Source of the DNA: Streptomyces speibonae
Lineage (GTDB): Bacteria > Actinomycetota > Actinomycetes > Streptomycetales > Streptomycetaceae
Assembly: GCA_000715605.1 (NCBI GenBank)
Contig: KL568581.1
Coordinates: 73,522 to 80,275 of the forward strand
Direction: 5' to 3'
Length of the DNA stretch: 6,754 bases
The position numbers and the translations under genes are program-made. The notes beneath the pieces are model-generated. The model searched no databases. It saw only the letters and a program-made list of their open reading frames with translations, and had not been told where the DNA came from. This document shows positions 1 to 5,997 of this stretch, one piece after another. How positions within the stretch are numbered: position 1 is the stretch's first letter; each line of letters opens with the position of its first letter.

Positions 1-500
1 CCGTCGGCTATCGGCTGCCCGTCCTCGAACTGATCCGCACCGCCGACGAGGACCGGGCCGTCGGCCACCTCGGACCCGACCTCCTCGGCCCGGACTGGGA
101 CCCCGGCATCGCGTTGGCCAACCTGCTCAAGGACCCGGCCCGTCCCCTCGGCGAGGCCCTCCTCGACCAGCGGAACCTCGCCGGTATCGGCAATGTCTAC
201 AAGAGCGAGCTCTGCTTCCTGCTCGGCGCCACGCCCTGGCTCCCCGTGGGTGACCTGTCCCCCGACCGCACGGCGAAGCTGCCGGAACTCGCCCGGAGGC
301 TGCTGGAGTTCAACCGCGAGCGCCCCATCCGCAGCACGACGGGCCGGCGCGGCCAGGACCTCTTCGTGTACGGCCGCGCCCGCCGCCCCTGTCTGCGCTG
401 CCGGACGCCCATCCGCCTCGCCGACCAGGGCGACGGCTCCCGCGAGCGCCCCACGTACTGGTGCCCCACCTGTCAGCCGGGTCCGGCACCCGCCCGCTGA
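1..500 (+). CDS. nei: Fpg/Nei-family DNA glycosylase (endonuclease VIII-like), C-terminal part, cut by the window's left edge
   Basis: This family removes oxidised bases and nicks the abasic site in base-excision repair. The reading frame (codons from base 3) is open to the left edge, so the N-terminal catalytic Pro/Glu are outside the window; 165 residues are present of a usual 265-290. The helix-two-turns-helix DNA-binding region is clear: LLDQRNLAGIGNVYKSE at about bases 159-209. The C-terminus holds a four-cysteine zinc finger, CLRC (390-401) and CPTC (462-473), with the family's arginine-bearing hairpin between them (RERPTYWC) and the CPxCQ ending. I prefer Nei to Fpg/MutM because the H2TH segment reads NLAGIGNVYKSE, as in actinobacterial Nei proteins; this is not certain without the N-terminus. 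Its stop lies 28 bases inside the 3' end of the convergent gene. A TTG at 114 could be taken for a start, but the frame continues upstream with family-like sequence. Confidence 0.9.
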   Translation, partial: VGYRLPVLELIRTADEDRAVGHLGPDLLGPDWDPGIALANLLKDPARPLGEALLDQRNLAGIGNVYKSELCFLLGATPWLPVGDLSPDRTAKLPELARRLLEFNRERPIRSTTGRRGQDLFVYGRARRPCLRCRTPIRLADQGDGSRERPTYWCPTCQPGPAPAR

Positions 501-766
501 CCGGAGGGGTCGTCGACCCGATCACGCATCGCGCGGTCAGCTCCCTCGCCCGGCCACCGCCAGGCGCTCCGCCAGCGCCGGGCCGCCACGGCGCCTTCCG
601 CGTGCGCCTTGGGCACGCAGTGCACCGGCAGCACACTGAGCCCCCACCCCCCGGCCGCGACCGCCGCCTCCGGCGCACCCGCGTCGGGCGCCAGCAGCAG
701 CCGCAGCACCGCCCACCACCACAGTGCCCCGCACGCCAGCACGGCCGTCCGGCGCGCGACCGTCAC
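473..766 (-). CDS. small hypothetical membrane-associated protein, translationally coupled to dps
   Basis: I do not recognise this 97-residue protein. It starts at GTG (764-766), overlapping the dps stop as GTGA, so it is probably translated by coupling; no good ribosome site of its own is visible. Residues 7-26 (TAVLACGALWWWAVLRLLLA) could form a membrane helix with three consecutive tryptophans. A second, weaker apolar stretch spans about 34-51. The C-terminal half is Arg/Trp-rich, then polar. Third codon positions are mostly G/C over the first 75 codons, arguing for real coding, but this bias weakens toward the end, where the gene overlaps nei by 28 bases in convergent orientation. The true stop could differ if a frameshift exists. 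Position after dps suggests an accessory role in the same stress response; that is inference only. Confidence 0.65.
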   Translation of the reverse strand: MTVARRTAVLACGALWWWAVLRLLLAPDAGAPEAAVAAGGWGLSVLPVHCVPKAHAEGAVAARRWRSAWRWPGEGADRAMRDRVDDPSGQRAGAGPG

Positions 767-1233
767 CCGTTCTCGGCCTGGAACATCCAGTGTTGCTTCT
801 CGAGGTCCCCGGTGATCGTGATGAGGACGTCCTGGGTCACCGGATCCGGCTCCTCCGTCGACGTCACCCGCTCGCGCATCCGGGCGATCACCGCACCCAG
901 CGCGTCCACCATCGTGCTCACGGCCGTGGAGTCGTCGACCCAGCCCTCCGGCGTCACACCGATCCCGCTGGCGACGGCCACCGTCGCGGCGCGCCCGTCG
1001 GGCGGGACACCGAGGGCCGCCGCGCGCTCGGCCACCGTGTCGGAGTGCTTGCGTGCCAGGGCCACGACCTCGTCGAGCTGGAGATGGATGGTGCGGAAGC
1101 GCGGTCCGACCACGTTCCAGTGGATCTGCTTGGCCACCAGGGCGAGGTCCACCAGATCGGCCAGGGCGCCCTGCAGCGCCTCGGACACGGTCTTCAGGTT
1201 CTCGTCGGACAACGGGCTCTTCACGACGTACAT
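763..1233 (-). CDS. dps: Dps-family ferritin-like DNA-protection protein
   Basis: Dps forms a 12-subunit shell that oxidises and stores iron with hydrogen peroxide and shields DNA. The 156-residue product has the full inter-subunit ferroxidase set: His38 (in KQIHWNVVG), His50, Asp54, Asp65 and Glu69. Their spacing is the same as E. coli His51/His63/Asp67/Asp78/Glu82, and Trp39 matches Trp52. The start ATG (1231-1233) is chosen because GGAGG lies 5 bases upstream; the longer open frame to 1359 encodes low-complexity sequence without family similarity. The N-terminal tail before the first helix is short and the C-terminus ends soon after the last helix, so it lacks the long Lys/Arg tails used for DNA binding in some Dps proteins. 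S. coelicolor has three Dps paralogues; from memory this locus corresponds to DpsB, but I cannot verify that here. It appears to be its own transcription unit behind the terminator at 1339-1388. Confidence 0.93.
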   Translation of the reverse strand: MYVVKSPLSDENLKTVSEALQGALADLVDLALVAKQIHWNVVGPRFRTIHLQLDEVVALARKHSDTVAERAAALGVPPDGRAATVAVASGIGVTPEGWVDDSTAVSTMVDALGAVIARMRERVTSTEEPDPVTQDVLITITGDLEKQHWMFQAENG

Positions 1234-1270
1234 CCGCACCTCCGTGGCTGACCCCCCGCCTCGTCCTTCA

Positions 1271-1299
1271 ACGATGACGGCCCCGTCCCGCACCGGCAA
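1271..1299 (-). promoter_or_regulatory. weak candidate promoter for dps
   Basis: On the - strand a TTGCCG (1294-1299) is followed after 17 bases by CATCGT (1271-1276), about 40 bases before the dps ATG. The -35 resembles the vegetative Streptomyces consensus but the -10 is poor. A dps promoter should lie somewhere in 1234-1338, because the clgR terminator sits just upstream. A stress sigma factor site is equally possible and I could not identify one by eye. Confidence 0.25.
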
Positions 1300-1338
1300 A
1301 CGCACGCCGGGCGCACCACGCGGCAGCCCCCGCACGCG

Positions 1339-1388
1339 AAAAACCCCGGCGGCACCCATCCGGATCTCCGGAAGGGCCCCTACCGGGG
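1339..1388 (-). terminator. intrinsic terminator of clgR, with T-run
   Basis: Read on the - strand, CCCCGG (1383-1388) pairs with CCGGGG (1344-1349). Inside lie two further nested stems: GGCCC with GGG..GCC (two-base bulge), and TCCGG with CCGGA around an AGAT loop. The right arm is followed at once by TTTTT (1339-1343). It begins 41 bases after the clgR stop and ends about 105 bases before the dps start. A long GC-rich hairpin plus U-run is the classic rho-independent form, and it separates the upstream gene cluster from dps. Nothing on the + strand side looks like a U-run, so it is probably one-directional. Confidence 0.82.
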
Positions 1389-1429
1389 CATCTCACAGCT
1401 TCACACCGCGCGGGCGCCGTGCACCGCGC

Positions 1430-1810
1430 TCACGCGGCGACGACGTCCACCGCCTCGGCGGGCGCCTTGATGGTCACCCGTTCCGGTGGCACACCGGTCA
1501 CCGAAACGGAACCCAGCATCGGACGCACCGGCGTGGGAACGGGTTCGCTGGGGGTCGCTGCAGCAGACTGGGCCAGCTCGGCAAGGGCGAGCTCGTCGCT
1601 CACTTCCCGCATGAGCTCGGACATCCGTACGTCCAGCGCGTCGCAGATGGCGGAGAGCAGCTCGGAGGAAGCCTCCTTCTGCCCCCGCTCCACCTCGGAG
1701 AGATAGCCGAGTGAGACTCGGGCGGACGAGGAGACTTCGCGCAGAGTACGGCCCTGGCGCTGGCGCTGCCGACGCAGCACGTCACCCAGCAGGCGACGGA
1801 GCAGAATCAT
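1430..1810 (-). CDS. clgR: ClgR, Xre-family transcriptional activator of Clp/Lon protease genes
   Basis: ClgR in Streptomyces and other actinobacteria activates clpP1P2, clpC and lon, so it controls ATP-dependent proteolysis. The 126-residue protein has a Cro/C1-type helix-turn-helix at about 7-65: the [22 protein letters not shown] segment (22-43) carries the turn and recognition helix, followed by [12 protein letters not shown]. Residues 80-115 are a Pro/Ser/Thr/Val-rich, probably flexible tail. The C-terminus ends VVAA, like the alanine-ended degrons by which ClpP degrades ClgR and PopR in S. lividans, giving negative feedback (known biology; here inferred from the residues). The ATG at 1808-1810 is chosen for AGGAGG nine bases upstream; the frame opens to 1843 but that extension is not family-like. 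The 109-base gap to cinA may carry its own promoter: a TACGGT (1856-1861) could be a -10 but lacks a recognisable -35. I found no clear ClgR operator there. A terminator follows. Confidence 0.92.
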   Translation of the reverse strand: MILLRRLLGDVLRRQRQRQGRTLREVSSSARVSLGYLSEVERGQKEASSELLSAICDALDVRMSELMREVSDELALAELAQSAAATPSEPVPTPVRPMLGSVSVTGVPPERVTIKAPAEAVDVVAA

Positions 1811-1919
1811 CGGTGGCTCCCTCCTCGGACCGCGTAGCCGCATCCTTCTCGCCCCACCGTACCGCCTCGCGCCGCGGCCGTGCGGGGAGCGATGTCGTGT
1901 TCACTCAGGGCTGCAAACA

Positions 1920-2465
1920 TCAAAACCCCCCGTTCCGTTCCGTATCCTGTGCCCGCTCATTCCCGGTCTGTTCGCCCGCAAGCTCCCTCAGAAGCAGTGC
2001 GAGTACGCTCCGTACACTCTCCATACGAATTTCCGCACGGTCGCCGTTCAACCGCAGATGCTCCACTTTTCCGCCAGAGGCGGAACCGGAGCCGTTGGCA
2101 AAAGGCCCGTCCACAGCCACGAACACCGTTCCCACGGCCTGTCCGTCCTGGGGTTCCGGACCGGCGACACCCGTGGTGGCGATGCCCCAGTCGGCGCCGA
2201 GCGCCGTGCGGACACCGGCCGCCATCTGGGCCGCCACCTGCGCATCCACCGCTCCGCGCTCGGCCAGCAGAGTGGCGTCCACGCCCAGCAGTCGCTGCTT
2301 CAGGTCGGTGGCGTAGGCCGTCACCGAGCCCCGGAAGACCTTGGACGCCCCTGGCACCGACGTGATCTCCGCCGCCACCAGGCCACCGGTCAGGGACTCG
2401 GCGACGGCAAGCGTTCCGCCGTTGACGGTGAGTAGTCGCACCACGTCGGTGGCCGTCGAACTCAC
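1920..2465 (-). CDS. cinA: CinA C-terminal-domain protein, nicotinamide-nucleotide amidase (PncC type)
   Basis: The CinA C-terminal domain deamidates nicotinamide mononucleotide (released, for example, by NAD-dependent DNA ligase) to nicotinate mononucleotide, recycling it into NAD. The 181-residue product is only this domain; the N-terminal nucleotide-binding domain of two-domain CinA (about 410 residues) is absent, as in E. coli YgaD/PncC. Visible motifs are AESLTGG (22-28, with the proposed catalytic Ser24), FRGSVTAYATDLKQRLLGV (44-62, with conserved Lys56) and TTGVAGP (97-103). The start is GTG at 2463-2465, overlapping the pgsA stop as GTGA, with GGAGG ten bases upstream; an open frame to 2945 is antisense-free read-through within pgsA and not part of the gene. 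The polar tail ends NGGF. Coupling to pgsA suggests one mRNA. The historic competence-induced name comes from pneumococcus and does not imply competence here. Confidence 0.93.
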   Translation of the reverse strand: MSSTATDVVRLLTVNGGTLAVAESLTGGLVAAEITSVPGASKVFRGSVTAYATDLKQRLLGVDATLLAERGAVDAQVAAQMAAGVRTALGADWGIATTGVAGPEPQDGQAVGTVFVAVDGPFANGSGSASGGKVEHLRLNGDRAEIRMESVRSVLALLLRELAGEQTGNERAQDTERNGGF

Positions 2466-3346
2466 GCTTCCGTCTCCTCCAACGCCGCCTTGCGCTCGGC
2501 GATTCCCCGCCTGCGGAGCACAATGGCCTGTTTCACATAGTCGAGCCCGGTCGCCACGGTCAGCACGACCGCCGCGGCCATCACCCACCACCGCAGCGTG
2601 GCCAGCCACCCCGTCAGCGCCAGGACGTACATGCCGACCGCGACGCCCTGGGTGAGGGTCTTGAGCTTGCCGCCCCGGCTGGCCGGGATGACGCCGTAGC
2701 GGATGACCAGGAAACGCAGCAGGGTGATGCCGAGTTCCCGGCCGAGGATGACCCCGGTGACCCACCACGGCAGATCGCCCAGCGCCGAGAGGCAGATCAG
2801 CGCCGCTCCCATGATCGCCTTGTCGGCGATGGGGTCGGCGATCTTCCCGAAGTCGGTGACGAGGTTGTACGTGCGCGCCAGATGCCCGTCGAACAGGTCG
2901 GTGATCATGGCGATGGCGAAGGCCGCCCAGGCGAACGACCGCCACATCGGGTCGTAGCCGCCGTTGGCGAGCATCAGCAGTACGAACGCCGGCACCAGCA
3001 GCAGCCGGAGCATGGTCAGCAGGTTGGCGATGTTCCAGATGCTGGCCTGGTCGACGGCCGCCGCCGCGATCTTCCCGCCGCGCGCGGGCCTGGTGCCGTC
3101 CTCGGCATCGGCGCCGTCGTGCGAGGACGTGACCGGAGCCGTCTCATCCCCGTGCGCCCGGGAGCCGCCCGTGCCGTGGTCGGACGCGCTCCGCCGGGCC
3201 CGGCCACCCCCGGACGCCCCGGGGGCCGCGTCCCGCGCCTCGCGCGCGGCCATGCGCCCGGACCCCGGCAGGCCGCCGGGCGCGCCGCCCGCCGCTCCCC
3301 TCGCGCCGGAGGGGCCGCCCGCCGCCGATGCCGGGACACCCGTCAT
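2462..3346 (-). CDS. pgsA: PgsA, CDP-diacylglycerol-glycerol-3-phosphate 3-phosphatidyltransferase family
   Basis: This membrane enzyme family joins glycerol 3-phosphate to CDP-diacylglycerol, making phosphatidylglycerophosphate for phosphatidylglycerol and cardiolipin. The CDP-alcohol phosphatidyltransferase signature is complete: Asp150, Asp153-Gly154, Ala157-Arg158, Gly167, Asp171 and Asp175, with exact canonical spacing. Membrane segments lie around 108-130, 136-150, 176-205 and 235-266. A Gly/Ala/Pro- then Asp/Arg-rich tail of about 95 residues precedes the enzyme domain, making the protein 294 residues against about 180-200 for typical PgsA. The long start is still preferred: ATG (3344-3346) overlaps the rimO stop as ATGA and has GAGGAGG seven bases upstream. 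Actinobacteria carry several paralogues, and the one near clgR and rimO is PgsA2/PgsA3-like. The exact alcohol acceptor (glycerol phosphate, inositol phosphate or phosphatidylglycerol) cannot be settled from motifs; the ftsK/rodZ/cinA context favours glycerol phosphate. Confidence 0.9.
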   Translation of the reverse strand: MTGVPASAAGGPSGARGAAGGAPGGLPGSGRMAAREARDAAPGASGGGRARRSASDHGTGGSRAHGDETAPVTSSHDGADAEDGTRPARGGKIAAAAVDQASIWNIANLLTMLRLLLVPAFVLLMLANGGYDPMWRSFAWAAFAIAMITDLFDGHLARTYNLVTDFGKIADPIADKAIMGAALICLSALGDLPWWVTGVILGRELGITLLRFLVIRYGVIPASRGGKLKTLTQGVAVGMYVLALTGWLATLRWWVMAAAVVLTVATGLDYVKQAIVLRRRGIAERKAALEETEA

Positions 3347-4818
3347 CTGCCCGCCTCCTCACTCCACGCGAGCGAACCCTGGAAGAGCGGCTCGGCCACC
3401 AGGTCGACACCTTCCGTGCCCACCACCTTCGCCTCGACCATACGGCCTACGCTCACACCCTCGCCGCTCGTGAGCAGCACCTGGCCGTCCGTCTCGGGAG
3501 CCTGGTGCGCCGCCCGGCCGTACACGCCCTCCTCCTCGTCCACGGACTCCACGAGCACGTGGACGGTCTCGCCGATGCGCTCATCGGCGCGCTGCGAGAC
3601 GAGTTCCTCGGCCAGGCGGGAGACCCGGGCCAGCCGCTCGGCGACGGTCTCCTCGTCCAGCTTGCGGTCGTACGTCGCCGCTTCGGTGCCCTCCTCGTCG
3701 GAGTAGCCGAAGACGCCGATGGCGTCGAGCCGCGCGTGGCCGAGGAAGCGCTCCAGCTCGGCCAGGTCGGCCGCGGACTCGCCCGGGAAGCCGACGATGA
3801 AGTTGGAGCGGACACCGGCCTGGGGCGCCTTGCCGCGGATCGTGTCGAGCAGTTCGAGGAACCGGTCGGTGTCGCCGAAGCGGCGCATCGCGCGCAGCAC
3901 GCCGGGCGCGGAGTGCTGGAAGGACAGGTCGAAGTAGGGGGCGACCCTCGGGGTGGAGGTCAGCACGTCGATCAGGCCGGGTCGCATCTCGGCCGGCTGC
4001 AGGTAGCTGACCCGCACCCGCTCGAGGCCGTCGACCTCGGCGAGTTCGGGCAGCAGGGACTCCAGCAGGCGGATGTCGCCCAGGTCCTTGCCGTAGGAGG
4101 TGTTGTTCTCGGAGACCAGCATGATCTCCTTCACGCCCTGCTCGGCCAGCCAGCGCGTCTCGTTCAGCACGTCGCTGGGGCGGCGCGAGATGAAGGAGCC
4201 GCGGAAGGACGGGATGGCGCAGAAGGAGCAGCGCCGGTCGCAGCCGGAGGCGAGCTTCACGGAGGCGACCGGGGAGCCGTCCAGCCGGCGGCGCAGGGGC
4301 GCGCGGGGGCCGGAGGCCGGTGCGAGGCCCTCGGGGAGGTCCACCGGGCCGTGTCCCGGGAGCGCGACGACGGCGGCCGAGTCCTGTCGCTCGGCCGGGC
4401 TGATCGGCAGCAGCTTGCGCCGGTCGCGCGGGGTGTGGGAGGCGTGGATGCCGCCGTTCAGGATGGTCTGGAGGCGGTCGGAGATGTCGGTGTAGTCGTC
4501 GAAGCCGAGCACGCCGTCGGCCTCGGGCAGGGCCTCGGCGAGCTCCTTGCCGTACCGCTCGGCCATGCAGCCCACGGCGACGACGGCCTGCGTTCTCCCG
4601 TGTCCCTTGAGGTCGTTGGCCTCCAGGAGGGCGTCGACCGAGTCCTTCTTCGCGGCCTCGACGAACCCGCAGGTGTTGACGACGGCGACGTCGGCGTCCC
4701 CGGCGTCCTCGACCAGCTGCCAGCCGTCCGCCTCCAAACGGCCTGCGAGCTCCTCCGAGTCCACCTCGTTACGGGCGCAGCCAAGGGTGACGAGTGCGAC
4801 GGTACGGCGTTCAGGCAT
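3343..4818 (-). CDS. rimO: RimO, ribosomal protein S12 (Asp89-type) methylthiotransferase
   Basis: RimO is a radical-SAM enzyme that adds a methylthio group to a conserved aspartate of ribosomal protein S12, using two 4Fe-4S clusters. The 491-residue product has the N-terminal UPF0004 domain with cluster cysteines Cys14 ([12 protein letters not shown]), Cys50 (VNTCGFV) and Cys84 (VGCMAERY). The radical-SAM triad is Cys193, Cys197 and Cys200 ([13 protein letters not shown]), and a C-terminal TRAM-like RNA-binding domain covers about 420-485. The [14 protein letters not shown] start and [22 protein letters not shown] mark RimO, not the tRNA enzyme MiaB. Residues about 125-180 form a Pro/Arg/Ala-rich insertion between the first two domains, longer than in E. 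coli RimO. ATG at 4816-4818 is chosen because the family begins there; it has no clear ribosome site but a -10-like TAGTCT at leaderless distance. An alternative ATG at 4873-4875 would add 19 non-conserved residues. The stop overlaps pgsA by ATGA. Confidence 0.95.
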   Translation of the reverse strand: MPERRTVALVTLGCARNEVDSEELAGRLEADGWQLVEDAGDADVAVVNTCGFVEAAKKDSVDALLEANDLKGHGRTQAVVAVGCMAERYGKELAEALPEADGVLGFDDYTDISDRLQTILNGGIHASHTPRDRRKLLPISPAERQDSAAVVALPGHGPVDLPEGLAPASGPRAPLRRRLDGSPVASVKLASGCDRRCSFCAIPSFRGSFISRRPSDVLNETRWLAEQGVKEIMLVSENNTSYGKDLGDIRLLESLLPELAEVDGLERVRVSYLQPAEMRPGLIDVLTSTPRVAPYFDLSFQHSAPGVLRAMRRFGDTDRFLELLDTIRGKAPQAGVRSNFIVGFPGESAADLAELERFLGHARLDAIGVFGYSDEEGTEAATYDRKLDEETVAERLARVSRLAEELVSQRADERIGETVHVLVESVDEEEGVYGRAAHQAPETDGQVLLTSGEGVSVGRMVEAKVVGTEGVDLVAEPLFQGSLAWSEEAGR

Positions 4819-4825
4819 GGGCTCA

Positions 4826-4831
4826 AGACTA
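4826..4831 (-). promoter_or_regulatory. candidate -10 element for a leaderless rimO transcript
   Basis: On the - strand TAGTCT fits the actinobacterial TANNNT -10 pattern. Its last base is separated by seven bases (TGAGCCC) from the rimO ATG, so transcription would start at or beside the A of the ATG. No Shine-Dalgarno sequence precedes this ATG, unlike pgsA, cinA, clgR and dps. No convincing -35 is visible at 16-19 bases. Leaderless mRNAs are common in Streptomyces, but this site is inferred from spacing alone. Confidence 0.4.
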
Positions 4832-4856
4832 CTTCGTCCCGGCGACACCCCACGTC

Positions 4857-4888
4857 GACGGGGTTGGCCGATCATGGCCGACCCCGTC
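4857..4888 (-). terminator. hairpin between rodZ-like gene and rimO; terminator or attenuator
   Basis: GACGGGGTTGGCC (4857-4869) faces GGCCGACCCCGTC (4876-4888) around a six-base loop: a 13-pair stem with one imperfect position (G-T wobble if read on +, C-A mismatch on -). It begins 23 bases after the rodZ-like stop and ends 38 bases before the rimO ATG. No T-run follows, so it would act as a GC-only Streptomyces-type terminator, a partial attenuator, or an mRNA-stabilising structure. An in-frame upstream ATG for rimO (4873-4875) sits inside the loop, another reason to doubt that start. Confidence 0.55.
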
Positions 4889-4911
4889 TCCGTTGTGTGC
4901 TTCGGTACCGC

Positions 4912-5745
4912 TTATCCGGCCTGCGGGTCGCCCTTGGTGTAGGTCAGGCGCTCGACGGCGCCGGGCTGCCAGTCGTCCTCGATCTTCTTGCCGTTGACGA
5001 ACAGGTCGATCGCGCCGGCGTCACCGAGGACCAGGTTGATCTTGGAGCTGTCCTGGAATGTCTTGGAATCGCCCTGCTTGAGCAGTCCGTCGAACAGCAG
5101 CCGGCCGTTGTGGTCCTTGGCGGAGATCCAGCTGCGTCCGTCGGCGGCCGTGACCTGGACCGTCACCTTGTCCTGCGGTGCGGCGGCGATGGCGCTGTCC
5201 GACGGTTCCGGCTCGGGGGCGGCGGGCTTCTCGGACTTGGGGGTGGGCGAGGCGGACTTGCTGGGGGTGGCGTCGTCGGCGACGGTCGCCCTGTCGCCGT
5301 CGTCGTCACCGTTGACCATGGTGAAACCGACGAAGCCGATCACCACGACGATCGCGGCGACCATGGCCGCGGTCCAGTTGGGCCCGCGCCGCTCCGGGCG
5401 GATGCGTTCCGCCTCGAAGAGGGGCGCGGCCGGCGTCGGGGCCGGGCGGCCGCCGCCGTGCTCGGCCTCGAACCGGGCGATCAGTGGGGCCGGGTCGAGG
5501 TGCACGGCCTTGGCCAGGGTCCGGATGTGCCCGCGCGCGTAGACGTCGCCGCCGCAGGGCGCGAAGTCGTCCGCCTCGATGGCGCGCACGATGCCGATGC
5601 GGACGCGAGTGGCGGTACTGACGTCGTCGACGGTGAGCCCGGCGGCGATGCGTGCCTGCTGCAGGGCTCGGCCGACGGAGGGGCGGGCTTCGTCGGATAC
5701 GTCTTCGAACGGACGCTCGCCTTCAGGGGAGTTGCCGATGGACAC
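4912..5745 (-). CDS. RodZ-type membrane protein: cytoplasmic helix-turn-helix, one membrane helix, C-terminal DUF4115-like domain
   Basis: RodZ links the MreB cytoskeleton to the cell envelope in rod-shaped bacteria; in Streptomyces such proteins are plausible partners of MreB in spore-wall assembly, which is inference. The 277-residue product has the RodZ layout. Residues about 23-92 are a helix-turn-helix (VGRALQQARIAAGLTVDDVS, then TRVRIGIVRAIEADDF and the family's Y-A-R-G-H-I-R-T-L-A-K). One membrane helix spans about 124-144, a 48-residue Asp/Pro/Ser/Thr/Ala-rich linker follows, and a beta-rich extracytoplasmic domain runs about 193-270 (SWISAKDHNGRLLFDGLLKQGD, NLVLGDAGAIDLFVNGK). The GTG at 5743-5745 has GAAAGG seven bases upstream. 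A promoter candidate lies about 43 bases further up. The place between ftsK and pgsA matches that of Bacillus rodZ (ymfM). I give no symbol because function in actinobacteria is less certain. Confidence 0.88.
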   Translation of the reverse strand: MSIGNSPEGERPFEDVSDEARPSVGRALQQARIAAGLTVDDVSTATRVRIGIVRAIEADDFAPCGGDVYARGHIRTLAKAVHLDPAPLIARFEAEHGGGRPAPTPAAPLFEAERIRPERRGPNWTAAMVAAIVVVIGFVGFTMVNGDDDGDRATVADDATPSKSASPTPKSEKPAAPEPEPSDSAIAAAPQDKVTVQVTAADGRSWISAKDHNGRLLFDGLLKQGDSKTFQDSSKINLVLGDAGAIDLFVNGKKIEDDWQPGAVERLTYTKGDPQAG

Positions 5746-5787
5746 GGGGGCGCCTTTCGAGCGTGTAGCCGCCTGTGCTGGAGGTTC

Positions 5788-5818
5788 AGTCTAGGTGGGG
5801 TACGAGAGGGTGGGGCAA
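5788..5818 (-). promoter_or_regulatory. candidate vegetative promoter of the rodZ-like gene
   Basis: On the - strand TTGCCC (5813-5818) and TAGACT (5788-5793) are 19 bases apart. TAGACT is a good Streptomyces HrdB-type -10; the -35 is acceptable and the spacing slightly long. A start near 5781 would give a leader of about 35 bases containing the GAAAGG ribosome site. The rest of the 252-base gap (5746-5997) holds the ftsK hairpin, a seven-base inverted repeat CCATCGG (5841-5847)/CCGATGG (5862-5868) upstream of this promoter, and no gene I can support. Confidence 0.45.
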
Positions 5819-5957
5819 CCGGGCGGTCGGACTTTGTAGCCCATCGGAATGGCCCGACGTCCCGATGGTGGGCCTGTGGTTTGTCATTTCCCTCAACTTG
5901 ACGTACGCCGACGGGAAACGGTTGCTCAAGGATCCCTTACGGCTGGGTCACGAATCG

Positions 5958-5980
5958 GCCACCCGGGTGCCCCGGGTGGC
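5958..5980 (-). terminator. GC-rich hairpin terminator after ftsK
   Basis: A perfect 10-pair stem, GCCACCCGGG (5958-5967) with CCCGGGTGGC (5971-5980), closes on a three-base loop 17 bases past the ftsK stop. No T-run follows on the - strand, which is usual for Streptomyces terminators. Its symmetry means it could also stop transcripts arriving from the + side. Confidence 0.7.
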
Positions 5981-5997
5981 GGCCGTGTCCCGTGCGC

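Noticed and set aside
507..519. GGGTC-GTC-GACCC hairpin as a bidirectional terminator for nei and the convergent gene
   Set aside because: Only five pairs, no T-run on either strand, and it lies within the - strand coding region; too weak to annotate.
1234..1359. N-terminal extension of Dps to the upstream start at 1359
   Set aside because: It is Gly/Arg/Val low-complexity, would run through the clgR terminator, and the ATG at 1233 has a perfectly spaced GGAGG.
461..1714. 417-codon + strand open frame across dps and clgR
   Set aside because: Composition is Arg/Ser/Thr/Pro-rich shadow sequence, it runs antisense to two well-supported genes and spans their terminator.
1811..1919. ClgR autoregulatory operator upstream of clgR
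   Set aside because: I looked for a GTTCGC-spacer-GCG type box on both strands and found only partial CTCGCC/CTCGCG repeats; not enough to call.
4819..4875. Longer RimO from ATG 4873-4875
   Set aside because: The added 19 residues are not family-like, the ATG lies in a hairpin loop, and known RimO proteins begin close to the TLGCARN motif.
3328..5901. 857-codon open frame on the + strand, antisense to rimO and the rodZ-like gene
   Set aside because: Long antisense frames are expected in very high-GC DNA. Its product is repetitive Gly/Val/Asp/Leu-rich sequence with no domain, while the opposite strand encodes clear RimO and RodZ-type proteins.
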